DNA of 41,833 bases from Bacteroidales bacterium (GTDB lineage Bacteria > Bacteroidota > Bacteroidia > Bacteroidales > WCHB1-69), in contig JAFXSR010000059.1 of NCBI GenBank assembly GCA_017525505.1, forward strand, positions 1-41,833. The letters run 5' to 3'. The notes beneath the pieces were generated by a model. The model did no database searches. It was not told the DNA's origin and worked only from the letters and a program-made list of their open reading frames with translations. Below are positions 1-7,520 of this stretch, piece by piece (the first letter of the stretch is position 1; every line of letters begins with the position of its first letter). A program made the translations under genes and the position numbers.

Positions 1-58
1 AAGAAATTTAATCGCATAAATTAACAGTTGCGCCCGACACGAATTCAGGGAAACGATT

Positions 59-568
59 ATGAATAACAAGTGCAATATCTTCCAGTATTCCCCAAAGGAA
101 CTAACCACAGACGCTTTTTTTACATGGCTATTCTACTTTTTAGACAGCGACAATGCTTATAGCAAGGCCAAACAGCAGTTTTTCAGAACATTCCTTTTAA
201 AAGAAGAGGACAAAACCAAAAACATTGAAAACATCAAAGTTTTTCTTCAAGAGGAGAAAAGGAATGGACGTTCTGACCTTCAAGTTTCATTCAATTTTGA
301 AAAAGAAACAGAAAGACAGACCATTTTGTTTGAGAACAAAATTTGGTCTGAAACATCAGTTGGACAGCTCAATGGCTACAAGAGCGACTTCCCCGATATG
401 TACAAAATTGCGGTTTGGAACGTCTTATCTGCGATATTGCCATCTTCGCTCAAAATGACCGCGGCATCAAAATCGAAGGCAGCGACGCTGACTTCACTGA
501 TGAATTTATTGAAGATGAAGAAAAGTAAATGTTTAACCCTTAAAAAACGTAATTATGCAAACATATAA
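59..568 (+). pseudogene. Truncated PD-(D/E)XK nuclease-family protein
   Basis: The first 115 or so residues look like the N-terminus of the PDDEXK_4-type nuclease family: an NIFQYSPKELTTDAFFTWL opening, then an Asp in GRSDLQV, FENKIW and a QLNGY helix, which fits a D...E-x-K core. Family members are usually several hundred residues long; this one has 169. From about position 410 the reading becomes low-complexity (Ser/Lys/Leu), while the +1 neighbouring frame (to the TAA at 526-528) reads a plausible acidic C-terminus, CDIAIFAQNDRGIKIEG followed by DADFTDEF. The gene therefore looks like a nuclease 5' part joined out of frame to another coding tail. I do not recognise the donor of that tail. 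The locus is probably non-functional. Family assignment is fairly sure, the junction position less so. Confidence 0.6.
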
Positions 569-815
569 CCAATTCAATCAAGGCAATATCATGCCGCTAT
601 TAATGAACTTTACAACACCAAGTCCAATACAAGAGGCTGATGATGTCAAAATCAGCTATAACGATAGGGAACAAGTTTCATACGAGATGAGGACAATTGG
701 AACACGAAGTCTAAAATCGCATACGTCAAAACTTCCAAGCAAGACTAATAGAACAGCTTATGTTAATAAGATTGACAAATCCAACGAAATTGATGACAGC
801 AAAACTGTTAGATAA
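555..815 (+). CDS. Candidate precursor peptide of an ATP-grasp-modified RiPP
   Basis: An 86-aa ORF ends 8 bp before the ATP-grasp maturase and is in the position expected for its substrate. The N-terminal part (residues 1-25) carries a hydrophobic patch, MPLLMNF at 13-19, that could be a leader recognition helix. The C-terminal half is rich in Thr, Ser and Lys together with Asp and Glu, the residues joined as esters or amides in graspetides (microviridin-like peptides). There is no Cys and no GG cleavage site. I infer the precursor role from position, size and composition, not from a recognised family motif. No TAnnTTTG box lies just upstream, so transcription probably starts further left. 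It could instead be a remnant ORF. Confidence 0.5.
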   Translation: MQTYNQFNQGNIMPLLMNFTTPSPIQEADDVKISYNDREQVSYEMRTIGTRSLKSHTSKLPSKTNRTAYVNKIDKSNEIDDSKTVR

Positions 816-823
816 ATCCTCTT

Positions 824-1822
824 ATGATTCTCATTTTTACCAATAAGGAAGACGGGCATCCAACTCGTGTTATTCAATATCTGAATACATATCAGGTGCC
901 TGTCTTTCGTATCAATTCTGAATGTCTGCTCACGGATTACCGTTTTTCGTGGTGGGCAAATGAAAAGAATTGTGATTTCCAAATCCGAAATATCAAAAAC
1001 GGGTTGGATATATATGGACATCAAATAACAGCTATTTGGGATAGAAGGCCAGAAATTCCATCCGAACTGCCTATCAGAAATGAACTGGAAGAAATCAACA
1101 AGCACAATATTGAGGAGGCGCACGGTTTTTTAAGTTTTATCCGATATTATCTCAAAGATGTCTATTCAATCGGCAGCATTGTGGAAGACAGACCAGCTTC
1201 ATCTAAAATATTGCAACTGTCTATAGCCCACAAATTGGGGATGCGTATTCCAGACACCTGCTTTTCTAATGAGAAAACCCCTATTTCACAACTTGCCATA
1301 CAACATCAAGAATTGTCGCTGAAGCCTATCAGCAACGGCAATGTGTATATCAATGGCGAACAGGAATATGTTTTCTATTCCCAAAAGGTTGAAAGCGAAG
1401 ACTTGCTCCAACAACCCGAAGAGACCTTCACACAAACCGTCAGTTTTGTGCAAAACTATGTGGAAAAGGCATACGAGTTGCGCGTCACCGTTATCAATCA
1501 AGATGTAATCGCCTGCAAGATTGACTCACAAATCCAAGACGATGACAAGGGCAAAATCGACTGGCGACAAGGTTACGACTACAACCTCCGACACGAAATT
1601 GTGGAACTGCCAGAGAACATCCGCCAGTTCTGCCTTGCCTTCCTGCAACGGATGAGACTGAACTTCGGCTGCTTCGACTTCATCGTCACACCCGAAGGTG
1701 AGTACGTCTTCCTCGAATGCAACCCCAACGGCCAGTGGCTCTGGATTGAGATGGAAACTGGCTACGACATCTCCAAGATTATGGCTAAAAATCTGGCCAA
1801 GTACGAAAATGTGAACCTATAG
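824..1822 (+). CDS. ATP-grasp RiPP maturase (GwsG/MvdD-like)
   Basis: This 332-aa protein belongs to the ATP-grasp ligases that macrocyclise or modify ribosomal peptides (microviridin MvdC/MvdD and the Bacteroidota grasp-with-spasm maturase GwsG). Residues 1-110 form the pre-ATP-grasp domain (MILIFTNKEDGHPTRV, then AIWDRRPE). The ATP-grasp fold follows, with a KPISNG nucleotide-binding loop and the C-terminal metal-binding signature FLECNPNGQWLWIE near residues 297-310. It would use ATP to activate Asp/Glu side chains of the precursor for ester or amide formation. It is preceded at 8 bp by the candidate precursor and followed at once by a terminator, so the two form a minimal cassette. No radical-SAM/SPASM partner, protease or exporter gene is next to it, unlike full grasp-with-spasm loci. 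Confidence 0.85.
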   Translation: MILIFTNKEDGHPTRVIQYLNTYQVPVFRINSECLLTDYRFSWWANEKNCDFQIRNIKNGLDIYGHQITAIWDRRPEIPSELPIRNELEEINKHNIEEAHGFLSFIRYYLKDVYSIGSIVEDRPASSKILQLSIAHKLGMRIPDTCFSNEKTPISQLAIQHQELSLKPISNGNVYINGEQEYVFYSQKVESEDLLQQPEETFTQTVSFVQNYVEKAYELRVTVINQDVIACKIDSQIQDDDKGKIDWRQGYDYNLRHEIVELPENIRQFCLAFLQRMRLNFGCFDFIVTPEGEYVFLECNPNGQWLWIEMETGYDISKIMAKNLAKYENVNL

Positions 1823-1850
1823 GGTATGCCGCCGAATGGCATACCCTTTT
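1822..1850 (+). terminator. Rho-independent terminator of the RiPP cassette
   Basis: A perfect 9-bp stem, GGGTATGCC (1822-1830) with GGCATACCC (1838-1846), 7-nt loop, followed by TTTT. It begins on the last base of the maturase stop codon, and its T-tract is only 2 bp before the -7 box of the next gene. Confidence 0.8.
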
Positions 1851-1852
1851 GC

Positions 1853-1860
1853 TATCTTTG
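1853..1860 (+). promoter_or_regulatory. Bacteroidota -7 box for the SH3 membrane protein
   Basis: TATCTTTG matches TAnnTTTG and lies 19 bp before the ATG at 1880. This supports 1880 rather than the upstream in-frame ATG at 1826, which falls inside the terminator stem. Confidence 0.65.
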
Positions 1861-1879
1861 CAGACATAATAAGAGACAA

Positions 1880-2632
1880 ATGATAAAAAACATATTCAGG
1901 ATTATTTGTGTGGTGCTTTGCATTATCGCAAGCCTTACCGTAAACGCAGCATCCTACCGCTGCACCGCCACCAAGCTCAACATCCGCGACACTGCCGACA
2001 AGTCGGGGAGAGTCATCGGACAGATAGCCCAGAACGAAACTGTTGACATTCTGTCCGTTGACGGCAAATGGGGATCGGTCTTGATTAATGGCGATACGGG
2101 GTACGTGAGTATGGATTATATGGAGCCGTTTGAAACATCCTCCAATCAAGGAGAGAATGTTGAGAAGCCGTGGACTGACGAACAGCAAGCCATATTTTGG
2201 ATTTGCGTGGTCATAGCCGTTGCCATATATGCCTTCGCCGTGGTCAAGGTGCGGCAAGGCGAAATGGTGGTCATCCGAGGCTGGCTTGACTTTGCGCTGC
2301 TGATGTTTCCCTGGCTTGTAGTATTTCTGCACCTTTATGACGCTTTCTTAGGTGGAATGATTTTCGGGAAGTATGTGATAATCGCGCTTTATGTCATAGC
2401 AGGACTGTGTCTCATTGGCAGTTTGGCTCTTTCGGTCATCGCTAACTGGGGCAGTCCGTTTTACGTCATCTTCTCGCTAATCATGAAATTGGTGGTCATT
2501 CCCATTATGGCCTTCGGATTCTTCTATTTGATTTTCAAAATTTGGGAAAACCGCGGATTGAGCCGCAAAGCCGTCATCATCTTCCTCGTCCTCGGCATCC
2601 TCATCGGCGGGCTGATGAGCTTCGAGGAGTGA
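1880..2632 (+). CDS. SH3-domain (SH3b) multi-pass membrane protein
   Basis: The 250-aa product starts with a signal peptide (MIKNIFRIICVVLCIIASL, cleaved after VNA-A). A bacterial SH3 domain follows at about residues 24-85 (LNIRDTADKSGRVIG, GDTGYVSMDYM), a fold that usually binds peptidoglycan peptides or protein ligands outside the membrane. Five or so hydrophobic segments come next and the C-terminus is short. The layout suggests an extracytoplasmic SH3 sensor anchored to the inner membrane. The start at 1880 is chosen because of the -7 box at 1853-1860 and the signal peptide. No enzymatic domain is visible and the role is unknown. It appears monocistronic. Confidence 0.75.
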   Translation: MIKNIFRIICVVLCIIASLTVNAASYRCTATKLNIRDTADKSGRVIGQIAQNETVDILSVDGKWGSVLINGDTGYVSMDYMEPFETSSNQGENVEKPWTDEQQAIFWICVVIAVAIYAFAVVKVRQGEMVVIRGWLDFALLMFPWLVVFLHLYDAFLGGMIFGKYVIIALYVIAGLCLIGSLALSVIANWGSPFYVIFSLIMKLVVIPIMAFGFFYLIFKIWENRGLSRKAVIIFLVLGILIGGLMSFEE

Positions 2633-2761
2633 TGTTGCAAAATACACTTTACACATTTTGCGTAATTGAAGAAATTTGTGTATCCTTTGAGAAACATCAA
2701 ATCCGCATTGTGTCGAAGACGCAAATTCTCAACAACCTCATATCAGCGGAACGAAGTGGAG

Positions 2762-2788
2762 CGCAGTGTGAGGTGGAACGGCACTGCG
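2762..2788. repeat. Hairpin CGCAGTG/CACTGCG in the intergenic region
   Basis: Seven-base inverted repeat (2762-2768 and 2782-2788) in the non-coding stretch 2633-2910. The surrounding text (purine-rich, GGAACGAAGTGGAGCGCAG) resembles a mobile-type intergenic element. No T-tract follows, so it is not a standard terminator. Confidence 0.4.
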
Positions 2789-2805
2789 GCGACATGTTTT
2801 CGAAA

Positions 2806-2843
2806 TCAGCCAAAACATAGATAGAATATGCATTTTTGGCTGA
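2806..2843. repeat. Perfect 10-bp inverted repeat upstream of the AAA ATPase gene
   Basis: TCAGCCAAAA (2806-2815) pairs with TTTTGGCTGA (2834-2843) across an 18-nt spacer, about 35 bp upstream of the -7 box at 2880. It could be an operator for a dimeric regulator or a long-loop terminator; an A-rich tract, not a T-tract, follows on the plus strand. Confidence 0.5.
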
Positions 2844-2879
2844 ATAAAAAAATCAAGCCAGCCATAATAGTATTTTTTG

Positions 2880-2887
2880 TATATTTG
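2880..2887 (+). promoter_or_regulatory. Bacteroidota -7 box for the AAA ATPase gene
   Basis: TATATTTG lies 23 bp upstream of the ATG at 2911. It supports 2911 as the original start of the ATPase gene. Confidence 0.65.
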
Positions 2888-2910
2888 CGGCCGAATAAAG
2901 CAATTGTTAC

Positions 2911-4354
2911 ATGAGCCAGAAAATTATCGGAAGAAAAAAATGAACAATCTGAATTACAACATCTTAAAGAAAGTAATTTGCCTGAATTGGTCGCTGTATA
3001 TGGCCGTCGTAGGGTTGGAAAAACTTTTCTTATCAGAGAATTTTTCCAAAATCAGTTTGTTTTTTACCATACAGGAGTGTCGCCGCTTGAAATAAAGGGG
3101 AAACAATTGACCAAACGCCAGTTGGAGGAATTTTACATTTCTTTGAGAGAGTATGGATTGAAGGACATCACCTGCCCGACTTCTTGGCCAGAGGCATTCA
3201 GACTTTTAAGACAACTTATTGAAAAACAAGATAATGAAGATAAAAAAGTGGTGTTTCTTGACGAAATGCCATGGATGGATACTCCGCGTTCAGGCTTTGT
3301 TACCGCTTTCGAGCATTTTTGGAACGGATGGGCATCCTCGCGTCCTGACCTTCTGTTGATTGTATGCGGATCAGCCACTTCGTGGATGGAGGACACGCTT
3401 CTTCATAATAAGGGCGGTTTATACGGGCGTGTAACTTACCATCTGAAACTTGCTCCATTTTCTCTTCATGAGTGCGAGGAATTTTTAAAATATAAAAAAA
3501 TCGAACTGGACCGCTACGACATTGTTCAAAGCTATATGGCCATAGGAGGAATCCCCTATTACCTGAATTATTTCCGTGCTGGATTTTCCCTTGCACAGAA
3601 CATAGACCGACTATTTTTTGTGCAAAACGCACCACTTCGAGAAGAATTCGACCGCTTATTTGCCTCACTCTTCGGAAATTCTGATGATTCTAAGGCAATC
3701 GTGAAATTGTTGGCCTCCCGAAGATATGGCTATAACAGAAAAGAGATTTCAGAAAAACTTAATAAGACCTCTGGGGGAACGCTAACCCAAATATTGACTG
3801 CCTTGACAGTAAGCGATTTCATCACCTCCTTCATACCATTAGACAAAAAAAAGGAGAGATACTACAAACTAACGGACAATTTTTGCCTGTTCTACCTGAA
3901 TTTCATCGAGAAAAAAGGGATCAATGATGAGTCATTTTGGCAACATTCCGCATTGTCACCTGCCATTGCATCATGGCAGGGGTTTGCCTTTGAAGAAGTC
4001 TGTTTTGCCCACACTCTCCAAATCAAAGCTGCGCTCGGTATCGCTGGCATCCAGACAAACATATCGTCACTCATCATCACCAAGGATGAGAATCAATCCG
4101 GAATGCAGATCGATATGCTCATCGACCGTGCCGATAGAGTCATCAACCTTTGTGAAATCAAATACTGCAACGAGGAATTTGTTATAAACAAGCATTACGA
4201 GGAAAAGCTCCGTCAGCGTGTTGAAAGAATCCGCGAACTGACCAAAAACAGGCGGAACATCCACCTCACTTTGATTACCACATTTGGCCTCCATTACAAC
4301 GAATTTAGTGGACGCATCCAAAAAACCATCAACATGAACGATTTGTTTGCCTAA
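2911..4354 (+). pseudogene. AAA ATPase with DUF234-type C-terminus, frameshifted in an A7 run
   Basis: The main open frame (TTG 2978 to 4354, 458 aa) encodes an archaeal-type P-loop ATPase (ATPase_2 fold) with Walker A VYGRRRVGKT, Walker B VVFLDEMPWM, an arginine-rich sensor region and a C-terminal PD-(D/E)XK-like DUF234 domain (IDMLIDRADRVINLCEIKY). Family members normally begin with an IIGRK...E...L stretch about 25 residues before Walker A. That stretch is present: ATG 2911 reads MSQKIIGRK, then hits TGA because the run at 2934-2940 has seven A's. Removing one A restores NEQSELQHLKESNLPELV straight into the main frame. The gene is therefore split by a one-base insertion (real mutation, slippage site or sequencing error). 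Such ATPases often accompany toxin-antitoxin or mobile loci. Biochemical role unknown. Confidence 0.8.
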
Positions 4355-4374
4355 CCACAATTCTCAATTTCTCC

Positions 4375-4890
4375 ATGCCCACCACCTACATCTCTAACAC
4401 CGACCATTACAACCTCGTCCTTTCCCGCGTGGCTTCCGTCAGGAAATCGCTGTGGATTGGCACGGCGGACATCAAGGACCTCTACGTGAAAGTCGGGGAC
4501 GGCACGCTGCCGTTCCTCGCAGTACTGGCGCAGCTGGTGCACAAGGGCGTGGAAGTGCGCCTCATCCACGCCAAGGAACCGGGTCCCGCCTTCCGCGAGG
4601 ACTTCGACAAGTACCCGTCGTTGGCAAGTGGGTTGGAGCGGGTGCTTTGCCCGCGGGTCCACTTCAAGATGCTGGTGTTCGACGGCAGTGCGGTCTATTT
4701 CGGCAGCGCGAACCTCACGGGCGCGGGCATCGGGATGAAAGGGGCCAACACCCGTAACTTCGAGGCGGGCCTCCTCACCGACGAGCCCGAACTGGTGCGC
4801 CAGGCCATGCAGCAGTTCGACGAGGTGTGGATGGGCCTGCACTGCTCGAAGTGCTTGCGGCGGAAATACTGCGGGGATCCGATTGCGTGA
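4375..4890 (+). CDS. Single-HKD phospholipase D-like protein
   Basis: This 171-aa protein has one HKD motif, H96-x-K98-x4-D103 (HFKMLVFD), followed by GSANLTG (110-116), the signature of the PLD superfamily (phospholipases, Nuc-type endonucleases, restriction enzymes such as BfiI). One motif means two subunits would be needed to build an active site, as in Nuc. There is no signal peptide, so it probably acts in the cytoplasm, perhaps on nucleic acid. The C-terminus carries HCSKC (156-160) and C166, a possible small metal site. It starts 20 bp after the ATPase gene and has strikingly higher G+C in its middle (4450-4860) than its neighbours, consistent with separate acquisition. Confidence 0.8.
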   Translation: MPTTYISNTDHYNLVLSRVASVRKSLWIGTADIKDLYVKVGDGTLPFLAVLAQLVHKGVEVRLIHAKEPGPAFREDFDKYPSLASGLERVLCPRVHFKMLVFDGSAVYFGSANLTGAGIGMKGANTRNFEAGLLTDEPELVRQAMQQFDEVWMGLHCSKCLRRKYCGDPIA

Positions 4891-4927
4891 TTGTGCCGCT
4901 ATGCCAAACTCTTGCATGCCTTTGTCC

Positions 4928-4992
4928 TATCTTTGCCATTGTTTCTGCTAGTAGCAAAATCTCTTTCCGCTCGCTGGCATACACTATTTTTG
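4928..4992 (+). promoter_or_regulatory. Two candidate -7 boxes before the DnaB-like gene
   Basis: TATCTTTG (4928-4935) and TATTTTTG (4985-4992). The second lies 17 bp upstream of ATG 5010, which supports that start over the long upstream open frame that overlaps the PLD gene. Confidence 0.55.
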
Positions 4993-5009
4993 CAAAAAAA
5001 TTCAAGAGT

Positions 5010-5555
5010 ATGACAATCGAAAAGAACCAACGCGCCCTGGCCCAACTGTCCGCCATCTACCGGCCCGGCACGCTTAACCTCATTGGCAGACGCCCCGGGA
5101 TGGGCAAGACCACCCTCGCCTTCCAACTTGTGACGGAAACCCAGCTGCCCACCGCCTATTTCTCCCTTGAAATGAGAAGTGACCAGCTGCTGATACATTA
5201 CGGTAACGGCAAATGTCCCGAATGGATCCACCTTGACGACACAGCAACATTGACGGTGGATTCTGTCTGGGAGAAGGTGCGCCAACTGCGGGAAACATAC
5301 GACATCCGATGGGTCATCATCGACTACTTGCAACTGATGACCTCCTCGCAGTTGTACCCAAACCGCGAGGGCGAGATCGCTCATATCATCCAGGAGTTGA
5401 AGAACATGGCTGAAGATCTCCATGTAGCCGTCATCGTACTCACACAGCTTATGCGTACGGTGGAGATGCGTGATGACCTCCGTCCCACCCTGCAAGACTT
5501 GCCCAATTGGAATCGTATTGGACAATGGGTGGACGATGTGCGCCTGTATCCTTAA
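5010..5555 (+). CDS. Stand-alone DnaB C-terminal-like RecA-fold ATPase
   Basis: The 181-aa product is only the RecA-like ATPase core of a DnaB-type helicase. Walker A is GRRPGMGKT (26-34), FSLEM (51-55) is the conserved segment after it, Walker B is WVIIDYLQLM (101-110), and the glutamine sensor region is VIVLTQLMRTVE (141-152). The DnaB N-terminal primase-binding domain is absent, and the usual final arginine-finger part is replaced by VDDVRLYP. It may be a truncated helicase or a specialised DNA-dependent ATPase. It ends 4 bp before the next gene, so the two probably share a transcript. Fold sure, function unknown. Confidence 0.75.
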   Translation: MTIEKNQRALAQLSAIYRPGTLNLIGRRPGMGKTTLAFQLVTETQLPTAYFSLEMRSDQLLIHYGNGKCPEWIHLDDTATLTVDSVWEKVRQLRETYDIRWVIIDYLQLMTSSQLYPNREGEIAHIIQELKNMAEDLHVAVIVLTQLMRTVEMRDDLRPTLQDLPNWNRIGQWVDDVRLYP

Positions 5556-5559
5556 CCGG

Positions 5560-6066
5560 ATGTTCGAATTGCATTGCACCGAGGCCGAGGTGCGCCGCTT
5601 TGAGCACGTAAACGAAGGCATGCTGAAAATGATGAACCGCTTTCACGAAGAGCAACAACAACTTCAGCGGCAGTTGGATATGCTTCCCGACATCGGCGAG
5701 CACAGCGTCAACCGTTTCCATCTAGCCGGGGAAATCAACTATTGTCACGACTATGAGGATCCGAAGCTCTTCCAGATGGAGGAAGATGCGTTCTACGGAT
5801 CGCACTGGAACGAGATGCTGTGGGCGGTGTCGTCGCTCTCGCGGATGGACGCGCACACGATCCACAACGACGAATCCAACAAACTCGACGATGGCTATAC
5901 CTGGGCGGAAGGTCCGCTGCGCATCCCGCAGTTCGAACACATCTGCGTCTGCTACCTCGTCCACGCCTTCTGCACGCACCTGCGCTACAGCATCCCCGAC
6001 CTCCTGCGCATGACCACCTACATCTGCGAACGCTCGATGTGGGAGATGTCTGAAGCGGAGATCTAA
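5560..6066 (+). CDS. Hypothetical protein paired with the DnaB-like ATPase
   Basis: This 168-aa protein is soluble and acidic, with a predicted coiled-coil at residues 15-45 (HEEQQQLQRQLDML) and a Trp/Tyr/His-rich second half. I recognise no family. The ATG at 5560 is chosen because it follows the stop of the DnaB-like gene by 4 bp; an open frame extends upstream to 5470 but overlaps that gene. The coupling suggests a partner for the ATPase, for example a replacement for the missing helicase regions. It is followed by a possible promoter and hairpin. Confidence 0.6.
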   Translation: MFELHCTEAEVRRFEHVNEGMLKMMNRFHEEQQQLQRQLDMLPDIGEHSVNRFHLAGEINYCHDYEDPKLFQMEEDAFYGSHWNEMLWAVSSLSRMDAHTIHNDESNKLDDGYTWAEGPLRIPQFEHICVCYLVHAFCTHLRYSIPDLLRMTTYICERSMWEMSEAEI

Positions 6067-6096
6067 AGGGTGTGGAGTGCTACGAATCGATGTAAT

Positions 6097-6144
6097 TATC
6101 TTTGTCTCTATGCCATGGTTTGGCATAGCCGTGCATTACTTTTG
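6097..6144 (+). promoter_or_regulatory. Tandem -7 boxes around a hairpin
   Basis: TATCTTTG (6097-6104) and TACTTTTG (6137-6144) flank an 8-bp hairpin, CTATGCCA (6108-6115) with TGGCATAG (6121-6128). The second box is 40 bp before the small ORF at 6184. The hairpin has no T-tract and may be an operator or the end of the preceding transcript. Confidence 0.45.
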
Positions 6145-6183
6145 CTCCATCTTAATTCAAATTATCAATCAAAAAAATAAAAG

Positions 6184-6291
6184 ATGGAAAATCAAAACTT
6201 TACGAACGTAACGCTGAAAAAGCGCATTCAGAAAGAAGCATGGGATGAGATTTCACGTAGGTATCCACTAACAACTGATATAAAAAAATGA
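6184..6291 (+). CDS. 35-aa small ORF, hypothetical
   Basis: A short basic ORF (MENQNFTNVTLKKRIQKEAW...) downstream of two -7 boxes. It could be a real small protein or the 5' stub of a lost gene; no family is recognised. The rest of 6067-6393 holds the promoters, the hairpin and a short A/C-rich tract (ACCAATCACTAATCACCAAT) of the low-complexity intergenic type. Confidence 0.3.
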   Translation: MENQNFTNVTLKKRIQKEAWDEISRRYPLTTDIKK

Positions 6292-6393
6292 TCTCAGTGA
6301 AAAAATAAGCTTTATGGAACATCCAGAACAAGGGTGCTCGTCGTTGTATGTGAAAACCACCAATCACTAATCACCAATGACCGGCTTTGCCGC

Positions 6394-7341
6394 TTATTTT
6401 CGCTGACACCGGTGGTCGGATGGATTTTCCCCGTTCTTGCGGCTCATTTCCTTGCCTATCCTTGCTATGTCACGGCGCAGTGAAAGGGGCTCCATTACTT
6501 CTATCGTGTCACCCAAGGACAATAATTCCTGCTTGAAATCAAAGGTGGGCCTGACAAAATAGGAAAAAACAGTGTATATGTCGTTGCGTTCCAGCACTTT
6601 CTGCGAGTGGTGCAGCGGAAGCGTGTGCAGGTATTTCGCCTGGAAATTGCCCACTTTCAGTTTCACCGTCTGGGCCTCTTTGTCACCGACGATAATGCCG
6701 AAACAGGTGTTGAAAAAAGCTTCCGCGTCAAAATCATCAGGCATGACAAAATCCTCAAATTCAATATCCAGGTTTGAAATGCGGTCTAACGCATAGATTT
6801 TCAACGGACTGTCTCCATATTTGCCCAGTAGGTACCAGCGGCGCTTGAACACTTTCACTGCGTAAGGCTCCACATGAAAAAGATTCGATCCTTCCTCGTT
6901 TTCCACCCAGAATGGCTTATAGGTGAAAGTAAGCATCTTGTTCTCTCGCATCGCCTCCAAAATGTCTGGCAACAACTCCTTGCCGGAAGGATTTTCTTCC
7001 AACAAAATCCTATGCTGAAGTGCCATGCTCTCGTTCAGCTGGTTGCTCAGCGACAAAGCATCGAGAATCCAGGCTTTGAAACCGGATGCTTCTTTCAGTT
7101 CGTTGCGGTCTGCGATATAATATGTATTATCTCCATGGTTACAAGCAATTTCAATACCGAAAATCTCAAAAACGTCCTTTCGGTTATTCATAAAGGTGCG
7201 CCAGCTGTACTTATTGCCGCCAGAGAGCTCGGTGTTTTGCTCCCATTTGTCGGAGATATCCTGATAACTGATGCCTCTCGAACCGGCCATATTGACGGTG
7301 TCCACCAGCCAAATGTACTTTCTGATCAGATCCTTTGTCAT
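6394..7341 (-). CDS. WYL-domain transcriptional regulator
   Basis: This 315-aa protein has an N-terminal winged-helix-like region (residues 1-65) and a central WYL domain, with the eponymous W169-Y170-L171 in KRRWYLLGKYG, then a C-terminal extension (WCX) from about 235. WYL proteins bind ligands or nucleic acid and regulate defence, DNA repair or stress genes. The start at 7341 (MTKDLIRKY) is chosen because the -7 box TAAATTTG lies 20 bp upstream; a longer frame to 7449 would start inside the region shared with the ddl promoter. It is divergent from ddl and sits at the border of the accessory region, so it may control that region. Confidence 0.85.
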   Translation of the reverse strand: MTKDLIRKYIWLVDTVNMAGSRGISYQDISDKWEQNTELSGGNKYSWRTFMNNRKDVFEIFGIEIACNHGDNTYYIADRNELKEASGFKAWILDALSLSNQLNESMALQHRILLEENPSGKELLPDILEAMRENKMLTFTYKPFWVENEEGSNLFHVEPYAVKVFKRRWYLLGKYGDSPLKIYALDRISNLDIEFEDFVMPDDFDAEAFFNTCFGIIVGDKEAQTVKLKVGNFQAKYLHTLPLHHSQKVLERNDIYTVFSYFVRPTFDFKQELLSLGDTIEVMEPLSLRRDIARIGKEMSRKNGENPSDHRCQRK

Positions 7342-7361
7342 AGTCTTTGATTTTGAAGCTG

Positions 7362-7369
7362 CAAATTTA
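7362..7369 (-). promoter_or_regulatory. -7 box for the WYL regulator
   Basis: TAAATTTG on the minus strand, 20 bp upstream of the start codon. Confidence 0.6.
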
Positions 7370-7489
7370 CGAAAAAGATATGAAATATTATGGCATAGTG
7401 AAAAAAGATATCGACAAGGGGCTTGTGCAATTAACTTATCACTGTTCAAAAGTAATCCCGCAGTAAGAAATTGATGGGATTGATTTTTG

Positions 7490-7497
7490 TATCTTTG
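7490..7497 (+). promoter_or_regulatory. -7 box for ddl
   Basis: TATCTTTG. The first ATG (7503) is only 5 bp away, close to the expected transcription start, so the second ATG at 7521 is the likelier start codon. Confidence 0.6.
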
Positions 7498-7520
7498 CCA
7501 GAATGAATAATAATGTAGAA

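Noticed and set aside
824..1822. Glutathione synthetase or RimK-type ligase
   Set aside because: The C-terminal LECNPNGQWLW motif and the small peptide gene upstream fit RiPP ATP-grasp maturases better.
1826..1879. Upstream in-frame start of the SH3 protein
   Set aside because: It lies within the terminator stem and before the -7 box; ATG 1880 gives a proper signal peptide.
4351..4917. 188-aa minus-strand open frame rich in His, Val and Glu
   Set aside because: It is the shadow of the high-G+C phospholipase D-like gene, whose HKD motif is on the plus strand.
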